A DNA stretch of 16,639 bases from CAZVEV01 sp964625865. GTDB lineage: Bacteria; Planctomycetota; Phycisphaerae; SM23-33. How positions within the stretch are numbered: position 1 is the stretch's first letter; every line of letters begins with the position of its first letter. Below the pieces are notes generated by a model. The model did not search any database. It had not been told where the DNA came from and saw only the letters and a program-made list of their open reading frames with translations. Both the position numbers and the translations under genes were made by a program. The DNA lies in NCBI GenBank assembly GCA_964625865.1, contig CAZVEV010000115.1, positions 1-16,639 on the forward strand, given 5' to 3'. Shown here one piece after another: positions 6,307 through 13,910 of the stretch.

Positions 6307-7500
6307 GTGAACAGGTTCGAGTTCCACAATCCGGTGAGGTTGATCTTCGGCGAGGGTCAGGTTTCGCGCGTGGGGCGCGAGGCGGCCGGGCTGGGGGCGA
6401 AGGCCGTGATCGTCTCGTACGCCGAGCCGGGCGCGCTGGGCGAGGTGCTGGCGACTGTCGAGCGGAAGGTGGCCTCGCGCCGCGTGGAGGTCGCAACGTT
6501 CTACGAGGTCACGCCGAATCCGACGATCGAGCAGGTCCGTCGCGGGGTGGCGGCCTGCCGCGACGCGAAGGCCGACCTGGTCATCGGCGTCGGCGGGGGC
6601 AGCGCGATGGATTCAGCCAAGCTGATCGCCGCCGGCGTGCTGTACGATGACGACCCGTGGAAGATGGTCGTCGCTCGCCACGACAGCGTCACGGCCGTGC
6701 CGCCCAAAGACGCCCTGCCCTTGCTGATGGTCTCCACCTTGCCAGCCACCGGGAGCGAGATGAACTGCTGCGCCGTGGCTACCAACGAGGCCGCCTGCGA
6801 GAAGTCCTACGTCTGGGCGCCATGCCTGTATCCGACCGTCTCGATAGCCGACCCCGCCCTGACCTGCACGCTGGAGCCCTACCAGACCGCCTGCGGGGCG
6901 GCCGACGTGATCTCGCACGTGATGGAGTTCACCCTCAACGGGCTGGACGCGGCGCCGCTGAACAACCGCATCCAGGAAGGCGTGATCCTGACCGTGATGG
7001 ACAACGTGCCTCTCGCCCTGGCCGACCCCGACAACATCGACGCCCGCGCGAACCTCCAGTGGGCCTCCATCGTCGCGCTGAACGGATGGAGCCAGCCTGG
7101 AGACGCCTGGACGCCAATGCACCAGATCGGCCACGTGCTGTCGGCGAGGTACGGCCTGACGCACGGGGCGTCGCTGTCGATCGTCATGCCCGCGTGGATG
7201 CGGCGCCTGCACGCCAGGCGTCCGGACCGCTACGTGCAGTTTGCCGAGCGGGTCTTCGGCACAGGCGCCGCGGGCAGGGGCCCGGCCGAGGTGGCCGTCG
7301 AAGCGATTGAGAAGCTTGAGGCGTTTATCCGCGGCATCGGTGTTGAGACGCGTCTGGGCGACGCGGGCATCGGCGCCGAGGAGATCCCTGCGATCGTCGA
7401 CGACGTGGTGCGCATCAGCTTCGGACCCGACGGGATGCTGTCGAGCAATCCGCCGGTGTCCCGCGACGATGTGGAAGCAATACTGAATCTGGCGCTGTAA
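6307..7500 (+). CDS. Iron-containing alcohol dehydrogenase (group III)
   Basis: This 397-aa cytoplasmic oxidoreductase interconverts an alcohol or polyol and its aldehyde or ketone using NAD(P). The start is GTG 6307 with GGAAGGA about seven bases upstream; the open frame before it runs through the inverted repeat. The nucleotide-binding motif GGGSAMDSAK is at 96-105. The metal ligands are Asp 200 and His 204 (AADVISHVMEF), His 272 and His 286, with the 14-residue spacing between the last two found in YqhD/butanol-dehydrogenase-type enzymes. ATGSEMN near 147-153 is the usual family loop. Length is normal. It precedes an FGGY kinase by 77 bases on the same strand, so the two may act on one polyol or sugar. 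The substrate cannot be told from the sequence. Confidence 0.93.
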   Translation: MNRFEFHNPVRLIFGEGQVSRVGREAAGLGAKAVIVSYAEPGALGEVLATVERKVASRRVEVATFYEVTPNPTIEQVRRGVAACRDAKADLVIGVGGGSAMDSAKLIAAGVLYDDDPWKMVVARHDSVTAVPPKDALPLLMVSTLPATGSEMNCCAVATNEAACEKSYVWAPCLYPTVSIADPALTCTLEPYQTACGAADVISHVMEFTLNGLDAAPLNNRIQEGVILTVMDNVPLALADPDNIDARANLQWASIVALNGWSQPGDAWTPMHQIGHVLSARYGLTHGASLSIVMPAWMRRLHARRPDRYVQFAERVFGTGAAGRGPAEVAVEAIEKLEAFIRGIGVETRLGDAGIGAEEIPAIVDDVVRISFGPDGMLSSNPPVSRDDVEAILNLAL

Positions 7501-7577
7501 TCGGCGCACGGATCGTTTAGCATCCATCCCCAGATCGACATTGACCGGTCCCGCAGGGACGCCGGCAGGGAGAGCAT

Positions 7578-9116
7578 ATGAGTACCTACATCATCGCATA
7601 CGATCTGGGCACGGGCGGCAACAAGGCGTCGTTGTATGACGCGGCGGGCACGTGTCTTGCCGACAGCTTTGTCGCCTACCCCACGCAGTACCCCAACTCG
7701 GGATGGCACGAGCAGAGGCCCGTCGACTGGTGGAACGCCATCGTCGAGAGCACGCGAGCCCTGCTGGCCGAGGCGGACGTTGACGCGGCGCAGATCGAGG
7801 CGGTCGGCATATCCGGCCACAGCCTCGGCGCCGTGCCGCTGGACGCAGGCGGAGAACTGCTGCGCGAGGGCACGCCCATCTGGTCCGACTCGCGACCCGA
7901 CAGCCAGGTCACCGACTTCTTCTCCCGCGTCGACGAGGCCGAGTGGTACCGCACGACGGGCAACGGCTTTCCCGCGCCGCTGTACACCGCGTTCAAGATC
8001 ATGTGGTATCGCGACAACGAGCCGGAGATGTTCGAGAGGATCGCGGCGGTCATCGGCACGAAGGACTACGTCAACTATCGCCTGACCGGGCGGGTGGTGA
8101 CCGACTACTCGTACGCCTCCGGATGCGGCGTGTACGACCTGCTGGGGTGGGACTACAGCGACAAGCTGCTGGCCGCCGCCGACCTGCCGCGGGAGATCTT
8201 CCCGGAGATCGTGCCCTCGACGGAGGTCATCGGCACGCTGACGGCCGAAGCCGCCGAAGCGCTGGGCCTGCCGCAGACGGTCAAGGTCGTCGCCGGCGGG
8301 GTGGACAACTCGTGCATGGCGCTCGGCGCACGAAACACCGCGCCCGGACGCGTGTACAACTCGCAGGGCTCGTCCAGTTGGATCGCGATCTCCGACGACA
8401 AGCCCCTGCTCGACGAGGCGACACGGCCTTACGTGTTTGCCCACGTGATGCCGGGCATGTTCACGTCGGCTGTGGGCGTGTTCTCGACAGGCACGAGTTT
8501 CCGCTGGGTGCGCGATCACCTCTGTCGCGACCTGGTGGCCCGCGCGGCCGAGAGCGGCGACGACGTGTACGACCTGATGACCGCCCAGGCCGCCGAGAGC
8601 CCCGTCGGGGCGAACAAGCTGCTGTTTAATCCCAGCCTGGCCGGCGGGTCGTCGCTGGACGAGAGCCCGAATATCCGCGGGGCCTTTATCGGCCTGGACC
8701 TCGGTCACACCCGCGGCGACGTGATCCGCGCGACGATGGAAGGCGTCGCGATGGCCCTCCGCGTGGGCCTCGACGCGCTGACCAAACTGACGGAGATCGG
8801 CGACGAGATGGTGGTCGTCGGCGGCGGGTCGCGGAGCGAGCTGTGGCGACAGATCCACGCCGACCTGTACAAGATGGACGTCGTCAAGACCACCATCGAC
8901 CAGCAGGCCGCCGCACTGGGCGCCGCGGCGATCGCCGCCGTCGGCACGGGCCTGTGGCCGAACTTCTCGCGGATCGACGAGATCCACCAGATCCAGGCCG
9001 TCGCCAAGCCCATCGCCGCCCACAGCGCCGCCTACGACACCCTGATGCCCGTCTTCCGCAAAGCCGCCCACTGCGCCGCCCAACTGGGCGACATGCTCGC
9101 GGAGGTGGATCTGTAG
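7578..9116 (+). CDS. FGGY-family carbohydrate kinase (xylulokinase-like)
   Basis: The 512-aa product transfers phosphate from ATP to a sugar or polyol in the cytoplasm. Start ATG 7578 has GGCAGGGAGAG just upstream. The N-terminal phosphate loop is AYDLGTGGNKASLYD (residues 7-21), and WSDSRPDSQ follows near 100-110. The general-base Asp is probably Asp 243 in AGGVDNSCMALG, and the C-terminal ATP-binding FGGY signature region is VVVGGGSRSELWRQIHAD. Length fits the family (about 480-530). It lies directly after the alcohol dehydrogenase, suggesting oxidation of a polyol to a ketose followed by phosphorylation. Xylulokinase is the nearest named relative, but FGGY specificity cannot be called from motifs. 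Nothing is broken. Confidence 0.93.
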   Translation: MSTYIIAYDLGTGGNKASLYDAAGTCLADSFVAYPTQYPNSGWHEQRPVDWWNAIVESTRALLAEADVDAAQIEAVGISGHSLGAVPLDAGGELLREGTPIWSDSRPDSQVTDFFSRVDEAEWYRTTGNGFPAPLYTAFKIMWYRDNEPEMFERIAAVIGTKDYVNYRLTGRVVTDYSYASGCGVYDLLGWDYSDKLLAAADLPREIFPEIVPSTEVIGTLTAEAAEALGLPQTVKVVAGGVDNSCMALGARNTAPGRVYNSQGSSSWIAISDDKPLLDEATRPYVFAHVMPGMFTSAVGVFSTGTSFRWVRDHLCRDLVARAAESGDDVYDLMTAQAAESPVGANKLLFNPSLAGGSSLDESPNIRGAFIGLDLGHTRGDVIRATMEGVAMALRVGLDALTKLTEIGDEMVVVGGGSRSELWRQIHADLYKMDVVKTTIDQQAAALGAAAIAAVGTGLWPNFSRIDEIHQIQAVAKPIAAHSAAYDTLMPVFRKAAHCAAQLGDMLAEVDL

Positions 9117-9162
9117 TCGCGACACGTCACGGACGTGCAGTGACCGCTGCGCCGGATCGCTC

Positions 9163-9309
9163 AAACGCCCACGGGTTCCACCCCGTGGGGTATCCTCAAA
9201 TGGGATACCCGTCCTCCGCACGCGAGTTCCGCGACACGTCTCAATACGTTCCGTCGGACGTGGAGATCGTCTTCTTTGATACCCCACGGGGTGGAACCCG
9301 TGGGCGTTT
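9163..9309. repeat. MITE/BIME-like element with 32-bp perfect inverted ends
   Basis: Bases 9163-9194 and 9278-9309 are exact reverse complements over 32 bases. Each arm also contains its own palindrome, CCCACGGG with CCCGTGGG around a six-base loop, as REP units do. Next to the left arm, GGGTATCC and GGATACCC form a further hairpin. The 83-base middle has no ORF. The right arm is followed by TTTTT, so it could act as a terminator for the kinase gene. No transposase is present and no clear target-site duplication is visible. It fills most of the 9117-9371 gap. Confidence 0.75.
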
Positions 9310-9341
9310 TTCCGCCTGTTCCGCAAAGCGGAGCGATGCGG

Positions 9342-9347
9342 TATACT
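9342..9347 (+). promoter_or_regulatory. Possible -10 box for hflX
   Basis: TATACT at 9342-9347 matches five of six bases of the sigma-70 -10 consensus and lies 24 bases before the hflX start. The -35 position (about TTCCGC) is poor, so this is only tentative. Confidence 0.3.
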
Positions 9348-9371
9348 CTGGGCGAGAGTGCGTGGAGAGTT

Positions 9372-10706
9372 ATGCCCGAACCGAAACGAACTGAGCTTTC
9401 CGTGCAGGCCGAGCGGGCGCTGCTGGTGACCGTCGTCCTGCCGAAGTCCACTACGGATCCGTCCGATCCGCTGGGCGAGCTGCGCAGCCTCGTCAAGACC
9501 GCCGGCGCCGAGGTGGTCGACCAGATGCTCGCCAAGCGACGCGTCGTCCACCCGGGTTACTACGTGGGGAAGGGCAAGGCCGAGGAAATCGCCGCCCGCG
9601 TCGAAACCAACGAGATCGACGTGGTGATCTTCGACAACGACCTGTCGCCCGCGCAGATCCGCGACCTCGAGGAGGTCGTCGGCGTCAAGGTCATCGACCG
9701 CAGCGAGTTGATCCTGGACATCTTTGCCGCCCACGCCCGCACGCACGAGAGCCGCCTCCAGGTCGAACTGGCCCAGTTGCAGTACACCTATCCGCGCCTG
9801 CGTCACATGTGGACGCACCTGGACCGCTACGCGGGGGCCGCGGCGGCCGGCGGGGTCGGCACGCGCGGGCCGGGCGAGAAGCAGATCGAGACCGACCGGC
9901 GGATCGTCCAGCAGCGCAAGAGCCATCTCCAGCGCAAGATCGCGGCGATCGACAGGCGCAAGGTCCGCCAGGTCCGCGGCCGCAAGGACGCCTTCTGCGC
10001 CTGCCTGGTGGGCTACACCAACGCGGGCAAGAGTACGCTGATGGGCCGGGCCACCGGCGAGGACGTCTACATCGCTGACCAGCTCTTTGCCACCCTCGAC
10101 ACCAAGACGCGCCGCTGGAACCTTGCCGACGGCCAGTGGGTGCTCCTCAGCGATACCGTGGGCTTCGTCCGCGACCTGCCCCACCACCTCGTCGCGAGCT
10201 TCCGCGCCACGCTGGAAGAGGCCATCGGGGCCGACCTGCTGATCCACGTTGCCGACGCCTCGCACGAGCGTGTGGACCAGCAGATCCAGGCCGTCGACGC
10301 CGTGCTGGAGGAACTGAACTGCGCGGACCACAAGCACCTGCTCGTGCTGAACAAGACCGACCGGATCAGCGACCCGACGATCCAGATGGTCCTTGCGCAG
10401 AAATACCCCGACGCCCTGTTCATTTCGGCGGCCACCGGCGAGGGCGCCGACGAACTGGCGGCCGAAGTGGCCCGCCGGTGCGGGGGACTGCCCGTTCGCG
10501 TGAGCCTGCGGGCCGACTGCGCCAACGGACGGCTGATGCAGTACATTCAGCGTCATGCGACCATCGAGTCGCAGGAATACGACCAGGCCATCGCGTGCAT
10601 CGAGGCGGTCATGCCCGCGGCGCAGGTGGACCAACTGGCCCGGTTCGCCCCGTCGATCGAGATCATCCGTCACGATGACGCCCCCGATCACTTCGAGGCG
10701 TTCTAG
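9372..10706 (+). CDS. hflX: GTPase HflX
   Basis: This 444-aa ribosome-associated GTPase splits or rescues stalled and heat-damaged 70S ribosomes. Domains in order are an N-terminal HflX domain (about 15-205, with GYYVGKGKAEEI and the glycine-rich GGVGTRGPGEKQIE linker) and the G domain. Its motifs are G1 GYTNAGKS (214-221), the switch I region TLD (241-243), G3 DTVG (261-264), G4 NKTD (327-330) and G5 SAATG (352-356). A short C-terminal domain follows. ATG 9372 is chosen because GGAGAG precedes it; the frame is open back to 9276, but that part is the right arm of the inverted repeat. Length is typical and all motifs are intact. Downstream is the FliM-like gene 100 bases away. Confidence 0.96.
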   Translation: MPEPKRTELSVQAERALLVTVVLPKSTTDPSDPLGELRSLVKTAGAEVVDQMLAKRRVVHPGYYVGKGKAEEIAARVETNEIDVVIFDNDLSPAQIRDLEEVVGVKVIDRSELILDIFAAHARTHESRLQVELAQLQYTYPRLRHMWTHLDRYAGAAAAGGVGTRGPGEKQIETDRRIVQQRKSHLQRKIAAIDRRKVRQVRGRKDAFCACLVGYTNAGKSTLMGRATGEDVYIADQLFATLDTKTRRWNLADGQWVLLSDTVGFVRDLPHHLVASFRATLEEAIGADLLIHVADASHERVDQQIQAVDAVLEELNCADHKHLLVLNKTDRISDPTIQMVLAQKYPDALFISAATGEGADELAAEVARRCGGLPVRVSLRADCANGRLMQYIQRHATIESQEYDQAIACIEAVMPAAQVDQLARFAPSIEIIRHDDAPDHFEAF

Positions 10707-10806
10707 CACCGGTCGGAGCGATTTGGTTGGCCTCCGGTGGCGCGGCGCGGCATAATGGTCGTGTCGGCGTTTCAGCCGGCAGCGTGAAAACGACAGGGAG
10801 GTCGTC

Positions 10807-11733
10807 TTGACGGCAGACAGACAGGTCAACGCGACGGACGCCGGCGATGACGCCTCGCCCGCGCCGGGCGGCTTCCTGCGCACGCTCCAGGACGACTTCG
10901 CCGCACACTTCGCCTCACGCGCCGCCTCGCTGATCGGCCGCGAACTGGCCGTCATCCCCGCCGGATGGTCCCGACAGGCCTACTCGGAATTCCTGGCCTC
11001 CCTGCCCGGGCACACGTGCTGCCACATGCTCGCCGCCCGAGGGACCCCCCCCCCGACCGGCGCCGCGCCGAACGGCGCCGCGGCGGCCCATCGGGTGTGG
11101 GTCGACGCCGACCGCGGGGTGGCCTTCGCCCTGATCGACGCCCTGCTGGGCGGACGGGAAGGGGCCTACGTGCCCGACCGGGCGCTGACGGGCGTGGAGC
11201 GGGGCCTGCTCAGGCACGTGGTGGACCTGGTCGCCGAGAGTCTGGGCCAGTCCTGGCCCGGCGACCGGACGCAGTCGTTCGAGGTCGTCGACGACGAGTC
11301 AGGCTGCGCCGTCGCGCCGGGACGAGGCGAGCAGCCGGTAACGGTGGCGGCGTTCCGCCTGGGTCTGGCCGGACAGACCGGGGCCCTGCGCCTGTGCCTT
11401 CCGGAGGCCCTTCTGTCAGCCCAGCGCAACGGGGCCCAGCCGCAACGACGGATCGCCGGGCCGCTCGAAATCTCCGTCGTGACCGCGGAGATCGACCTGT
11501 CGCAGGCGGAGTTGGCCGACCTGTCCGCCGGCGACATTCTCATGACAGACACGCCCGCCGACGGCGAGGTGATCGTCCGCGTGGCGGGTATTCCGAAGTT
11601 CCGCGGGCGACTGGGCACGTGCGACGGCCGACGGGCCGTCACCATCACCCGACGAATGGGATCATCGGGCGATGCGGCAGGGGCATCCCGAGCGGATGCG
11701 ATTGGCGATTGTTCGGTCCTGCCCGAGGCGTGA
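10807..11733 (+). CDS. FliM-like flagellar motor-switch (SpoA-domain) protein
   Basis: The start is TTG 10807, with GGGAGG six bases upstream; no better start is seen. The 308-aa product has the FliM middle domain layout: residues about 45-200 with ALIDALLGGRE (108-118) and LTGVERGLLRHVVDLV (127-142). A C-terminal SpoA/FliMN domain at about 219-284 has PKFRGR at 263-268. In FliM these parts form the C-ring that sets flagellar rotation direction. The usual N-terminal EIDALL-type CheY-binding segment is missing, replaced by a short acidic, Ala-rich start. No other flagellar gene is nearby. A C10 tract at 11045-11054 lies in a variable linker; the frame is consistent on both sides. It may be a true FliM or a divergent paralogue. 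Confidence 0.8.
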   Translation: MTADRQVNATDAGDDASPAPGGFLRTLQDDFAAHFASRAASLIGRELAVIPAGWSRQAYSEFLASLPGHTCCHMLAARGTPPPTGAAPNGAAAAHRVWVDADRGVAFALIDALLGGREGAYVPDRALTGVERGLLRHVVDLVAESLGQSWPGDRTQSFEVVDDESGCAVAPGRGEQPVTVAAFRLGLAGQTGALRLCLPEALLSAQRNGAQPQRRIAGPLEISVVTAEIDLSQAELADLSAGDILMTDTPADGEVIVRVAGIPKFRGRLGTCDGRRAVTITRRMGSSGDAAGASRADAIGDCSVLPEA

Positions 11734-11740
11734 AATAACC

Positions 11741-11771
11741 TTCACACGTCCCTGCGGCGTGCCCCGATAAT
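11741..11771 (+). promoter_or_regulatory. Tentative sigma-70-type promoter before the zinc-ribbon gene
   Basis: TTCACA (11741-11746) and GATAAT (11766-11771) each match five of six consensus bases but are 19 bases apart, longer than ideal. A transcript would have a leader of about 110 bases. I see no riboswitch in it. Confidence 0.3.
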
Positions 11772-11885
11772 CAAAAGGTCGCCTTGCGGCCAGATGTGCC
11801 AGCAGTTAGTCTGGTCCGGAAGGATACTGTCGCCATCGCGTGACGGGCCAAGCTGCACGTCACCGACGGCCGGAGAAGCTGAGCC

Positions 11886-13112
11886 ATGATTACCTTCAAG
11901 TGTTTCTCGTGTGGAGCCACGTTGCGGGTCTCGGAAGAGAAGGCCGGCAAACGAGGCAAGTGCCCCCGTTGCACGCTGATGGTCCGCGTGCCGCAGTCTC
12001 AGGTGGAGGCCAATGCCGCCGAGGCCCACCGCGCCGCGAGGCGCGCCCGCATGATCGATCCCCCCAAGACCGATCAAGACGACGACCTGTTCAACAACGT
12101 CGTCAACGAGGTCATCGGTTCGGCCCGCATGCGAACGCCGGTCCCGAGGCCGGCCCCGTCGCAGACGTCCCCCGCGCCGAAGGTCCTGGGCGCCGCGCCC
12201 ATCGACCCCCGTCGCGATGTGGTGACCCAGGCTATGGACGTCGCACGCGCCGAGCCCGCCCCGACCGCTCCCGACGACGACGACGCGGCAACCGCCGAGG
12301 TCGTTGAAGACGACCAGGCCGCGGCACACGATGCGCATGACGCCGAGGCAATGCGCCAATCGGCCGAGGCGCCGTCGGCCCCGCCGATGAGCTGGCCCGC
12401 CGAGAAGACGGAGGCCGATGACGGACCGCCATCCGACCTCGACGCGCTGGTCCACGCAGCACAGCAGAGTCCCGCGCCCATCGCCGCCGCCGACGCCGTC
12501 AGCGACGAAGGGGAGCTCTCAGCCGTGAACAGGCGAAGGCCCGATCGCCCCGATCGCCCCCCGCTGGTCATCACCCCGGTAGGACAGGCCACCGCCTCGG
12601 TCAGGGGTGCACACGGGCTGCTGGGGATGGCGGTCCTGCTTCTGGTCGTCGTGGGCGCGCTGGCCATGGTGGGATGGCGCAACTGGGAGCATACGTGGAA
12701 CTTCTCCGGGGTCATCACGCGATGCCTGCCGGCGGTCTCGTTCGTCTCCCCGGGCGACCCGAACGAGGCCCGGATCGGCTCCATGAAGGGCAAGATCCTG
12801 CTCTGCAATGAGGCGGGCGGACGGTGTTCGGCGCCCCTGGCCTTCAGCGACGACCTGACCGCCACCCGCGTCGACCAGGTGGGTACGGTGATCTTCATCC
12901 GCCGCAACGACGACACACTTCTGACGCAGGCCTTTCGCGAAGGCGGCAGGGCTTTCGCCCACGCACCGGCCGGCTACGAGATGTGCGCGGTGGACGTCAC
13001 GTCCGGCAAGCGCATCTGCACGGTGGCGGTGGCGGCCGGCAACGCCGAGGAGGCCGCCGAACGGCTGTATTGGCTGATCAAGCGATGCGTGCGCCCCCCG
13101 CGGTGGAAGTAG
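11886..13112 (+). CDS. Zinc-ribbon, single-pass membrane protein of unknown function
   Basis: This 408-aa protein starts at ATG 11886 with GGAGAAG upstream. Residues 1-35 are a zinc ribbon of the CxxC-x16-CxxC kind (Cys 6, 9, 26, 29) with the planctomycete-type context LRVSEEKAGKRGKCPRC. Residues about 40-235 are a long low-complexity region rich in Ala, Pro and Asp, likely disordered and cytoplasmic. One membrane helix lies near 243-264 (LLGMAVLLLVVVGALAMVGW). Residues about 265-408 form a compact extracytoplasmic domain with several Cys, which I cannot place in a family. The gene converges on the J-domain gene, with 15 bases between the two stops. The zinc ribbon may bind nucleic acid or protein; the role is unknown. 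Confidence 0.82.
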   Translation: MITFKCFSCGATLRVSEEKAGKRGKCPRCTLMVRVPQSQVEANAAEAHRAARRARMIDPPKTDQDDDLFNNVVNEVIGSARMRTPVPRPAPSQTSPAPKVLGAAPIDPRRDVVTQAMDVARAEPAPTAPDDDDAATAEVVEDDQAAAHDAHDAEAMRQSAEAPSAPPMSWPAEKTEADDGPPSDLDALVHAAQQSPAPIAAADAVSDEGELSAVNRRRPDRPDRPPLVITPVGQATASVRGAHGLLGMAVLLLVVVGALAMVGWRNWEHTWNFSGVITRCLPAVSFVSPGDPNEARIGSMKGKILLCNEAGGRCSAPLAFSDDLTATRVDQVGTVIFIRRNDDTLLTQAFREGGRAFAHAPAGYEMCAVDVTSGKRICTVAVAAGNAEEAAERLYWLIKRCVRPPRWK

Positions 13113-13127
13113 CGGGGCAAGGTGAGG

Positions 13128-13790
13128 TCACTGGTGCCCGGGCAGCTTGCGATCGCGCTTGCGGCGGAGCGGCGCGGGCAGCAGGCGCAGGCCCAGTTGG
13201 ACGGTCATGGAGACGATCTGGCGGGTCATGATGATCGCGACGATCGTCCCGACCAGCACGGCCAGGTACACGCCGATTCCCATCAGGATCATCCTCCCCA
13301 GGTCGCCGGCGTTCGGCTCGGCGGGCATTCGCCCGACCAGCCACCACTGGTCGGCGAAACAGGCGACCACCACGCCCACCGACAGGGCCACCACCCAGAA
13401 GCAGACGAAGACCTTTGTCTCATTGAGTCGTGCGACCGTAACTTTCTGCGTGATCGGCCAGGGCCACCACCACGGCGCGCGGTCGCCCTGCCTGCCCCCG
13501 CGCGGCCAGCCGTGTCGCCATCCGCCGGCCCGGCGGGCCAGTTCGGCCGGCGTGTACGTGCGGTTCGGGTCCAGCCCCTCGCCGGCCACCGCGCCGGGAC
13601 CGAACGTGCCCAGAATCGTGCGATAGGCCTGGCAGATCGCGTGGAACGTCCGCTCGGCCTCCGCCGGGTCGGCGGGCCTGCTGTCCGGGTGATACCGCAG
13701 CGCCGCACGCCTGTAAGCCTGCCGCACCTCGTCGAGGCCTGCATGGCGGCTGACGCCGAGTATCGTGTATGGGTCGGCCTCCGTTGCCAT
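13128..13790 (-). CDS. J-domain (DnaJ-like) membrane protein
   Basis: The 220-aa product begins at ATG 13790 on the minus strand; a GTG codon one position earlier is also in frame. Residues 6-65 are a J domain with the Hsp70-activating HPD at 34-36 (ALRYHPDSRPAD). A Gly/Trp-rich linker (WRHGWPRGG, WWWPWP) follows. There are two probable membrane helices at about 127-147 and 167-187 and a basic C-terminal tail (LRRKRDRKLPGHQ). The J domain would face the cytoplasm and recruit DnaK to the membrane. It lacks the zinc-finger and client-binding domains of DnaJ, so it is a specialised co-chaperone. It is divergent from the ThuA-like gene and convergent with the zinc-ribbon gene. Confidence 0.9.
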   Translation of the reverse strand: MATEADPYTILGVSRHAGLDEVRQAYRRAALRYHPDSRPADPAEAERTFHAICQAYRTILGTFGPGAVAGEGLDPNRTYTPAELARRAGGWRHGWPRGGRQGDRAPWWWPWPITQKVTVARLNETKVFVCFWVVALSVGVVVACFADQWWLVGRMPAEPNAGDLGRMILMGIGVYLAVLVGTIVAIIMTRQIVSMTVQLGLRLLPAPLRRKRDRKLPGHQ

Positions 13791-13796
13791 CACGGC

Positions 13797-13805
13797 ATTA
13801 TAGCA
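13797..13805 (-). promoter_or_regulatory. Extended -10 promoter of the J-domain gene, probably leaderless
   Basis: On the minus strand TGCTATAAT is a perfect extended -10 motif, with the TATAAT box at 13802-13797. Transcription starting seven bases after the box would begin at the A of ATG 13790. No ribosome-binding site fits between box and start. The -35 position is poor, as allowed with an extended -10. Confidence 0.65.
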
Positions 13806-13846
13806 TACCTCTGGATATGCAGGGGGTCTATCTGCGGATCAGGCCT

Positions 13847-13874
13847 TGGACATCGGTTTCGCCGCGCAGACAAT
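13847..13874 (+). promoter_or_regulatory. Possible promoter of the ThuA-BNR-LamG gene
   Basis: TGGACA (13847-13852, five of six consensus bases) and GACAAT (13869-13874, four of six) are 16 bases apart and lie 36 bases before ATG 13911. The pair is weak but well placed. Confidence 0.3.
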
Positions 13875-13910
13875 GGGGGTATCGGCTTTGGCTGGAAAGG
13901 ATGGCATTCG

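Noticed and set aside
6183..9309. The inverted repeats at 6183-6268 and 9163-9309 as further attC sites
   Set aside because: They lack the AAC/GTT boxes and the one-sided extrahelical bases, and the 32-bp arms are perfectly symmetric, unlike attC.
9276..9371. Longer start for hflX at 9276
   Set aside because: The extension translates the arm of the inverted repeat; ATG 9372 has an RBS and gives the normal HflX N-terminus.
7230..10955. A 1241-codon open frame on the minus strand
   Set aside because: It lies opposite the alcohol dehydrogenase, FGGY kinase and hflX genes, all with intact motifs. High GC opens antisense frames, and its protein is Arg/His/Gly/Val-rich without any domain.
11045..11054. 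A frameshift at the C10 tract in the FliM-like gene
   Set aside because: FliM-like sequence continues in the same frame on both sides, so the reading frame appears correct; only linker length is doubtful.
11742..12455. A 237-codon minus-strand frame opposite the zinc-ribbon gene
   Set aside because: The + strand has the CxxC-x16-CxxC ribbon and a membrane helix; the antisense frame shows no feature and no RBS.
13122..13910. N-terminal extension of the ThuA-like protein to 13122
   Set aside because: This part is antisense to the J-domain gene, and a clear signal peptide with an RBS begins at 13911.
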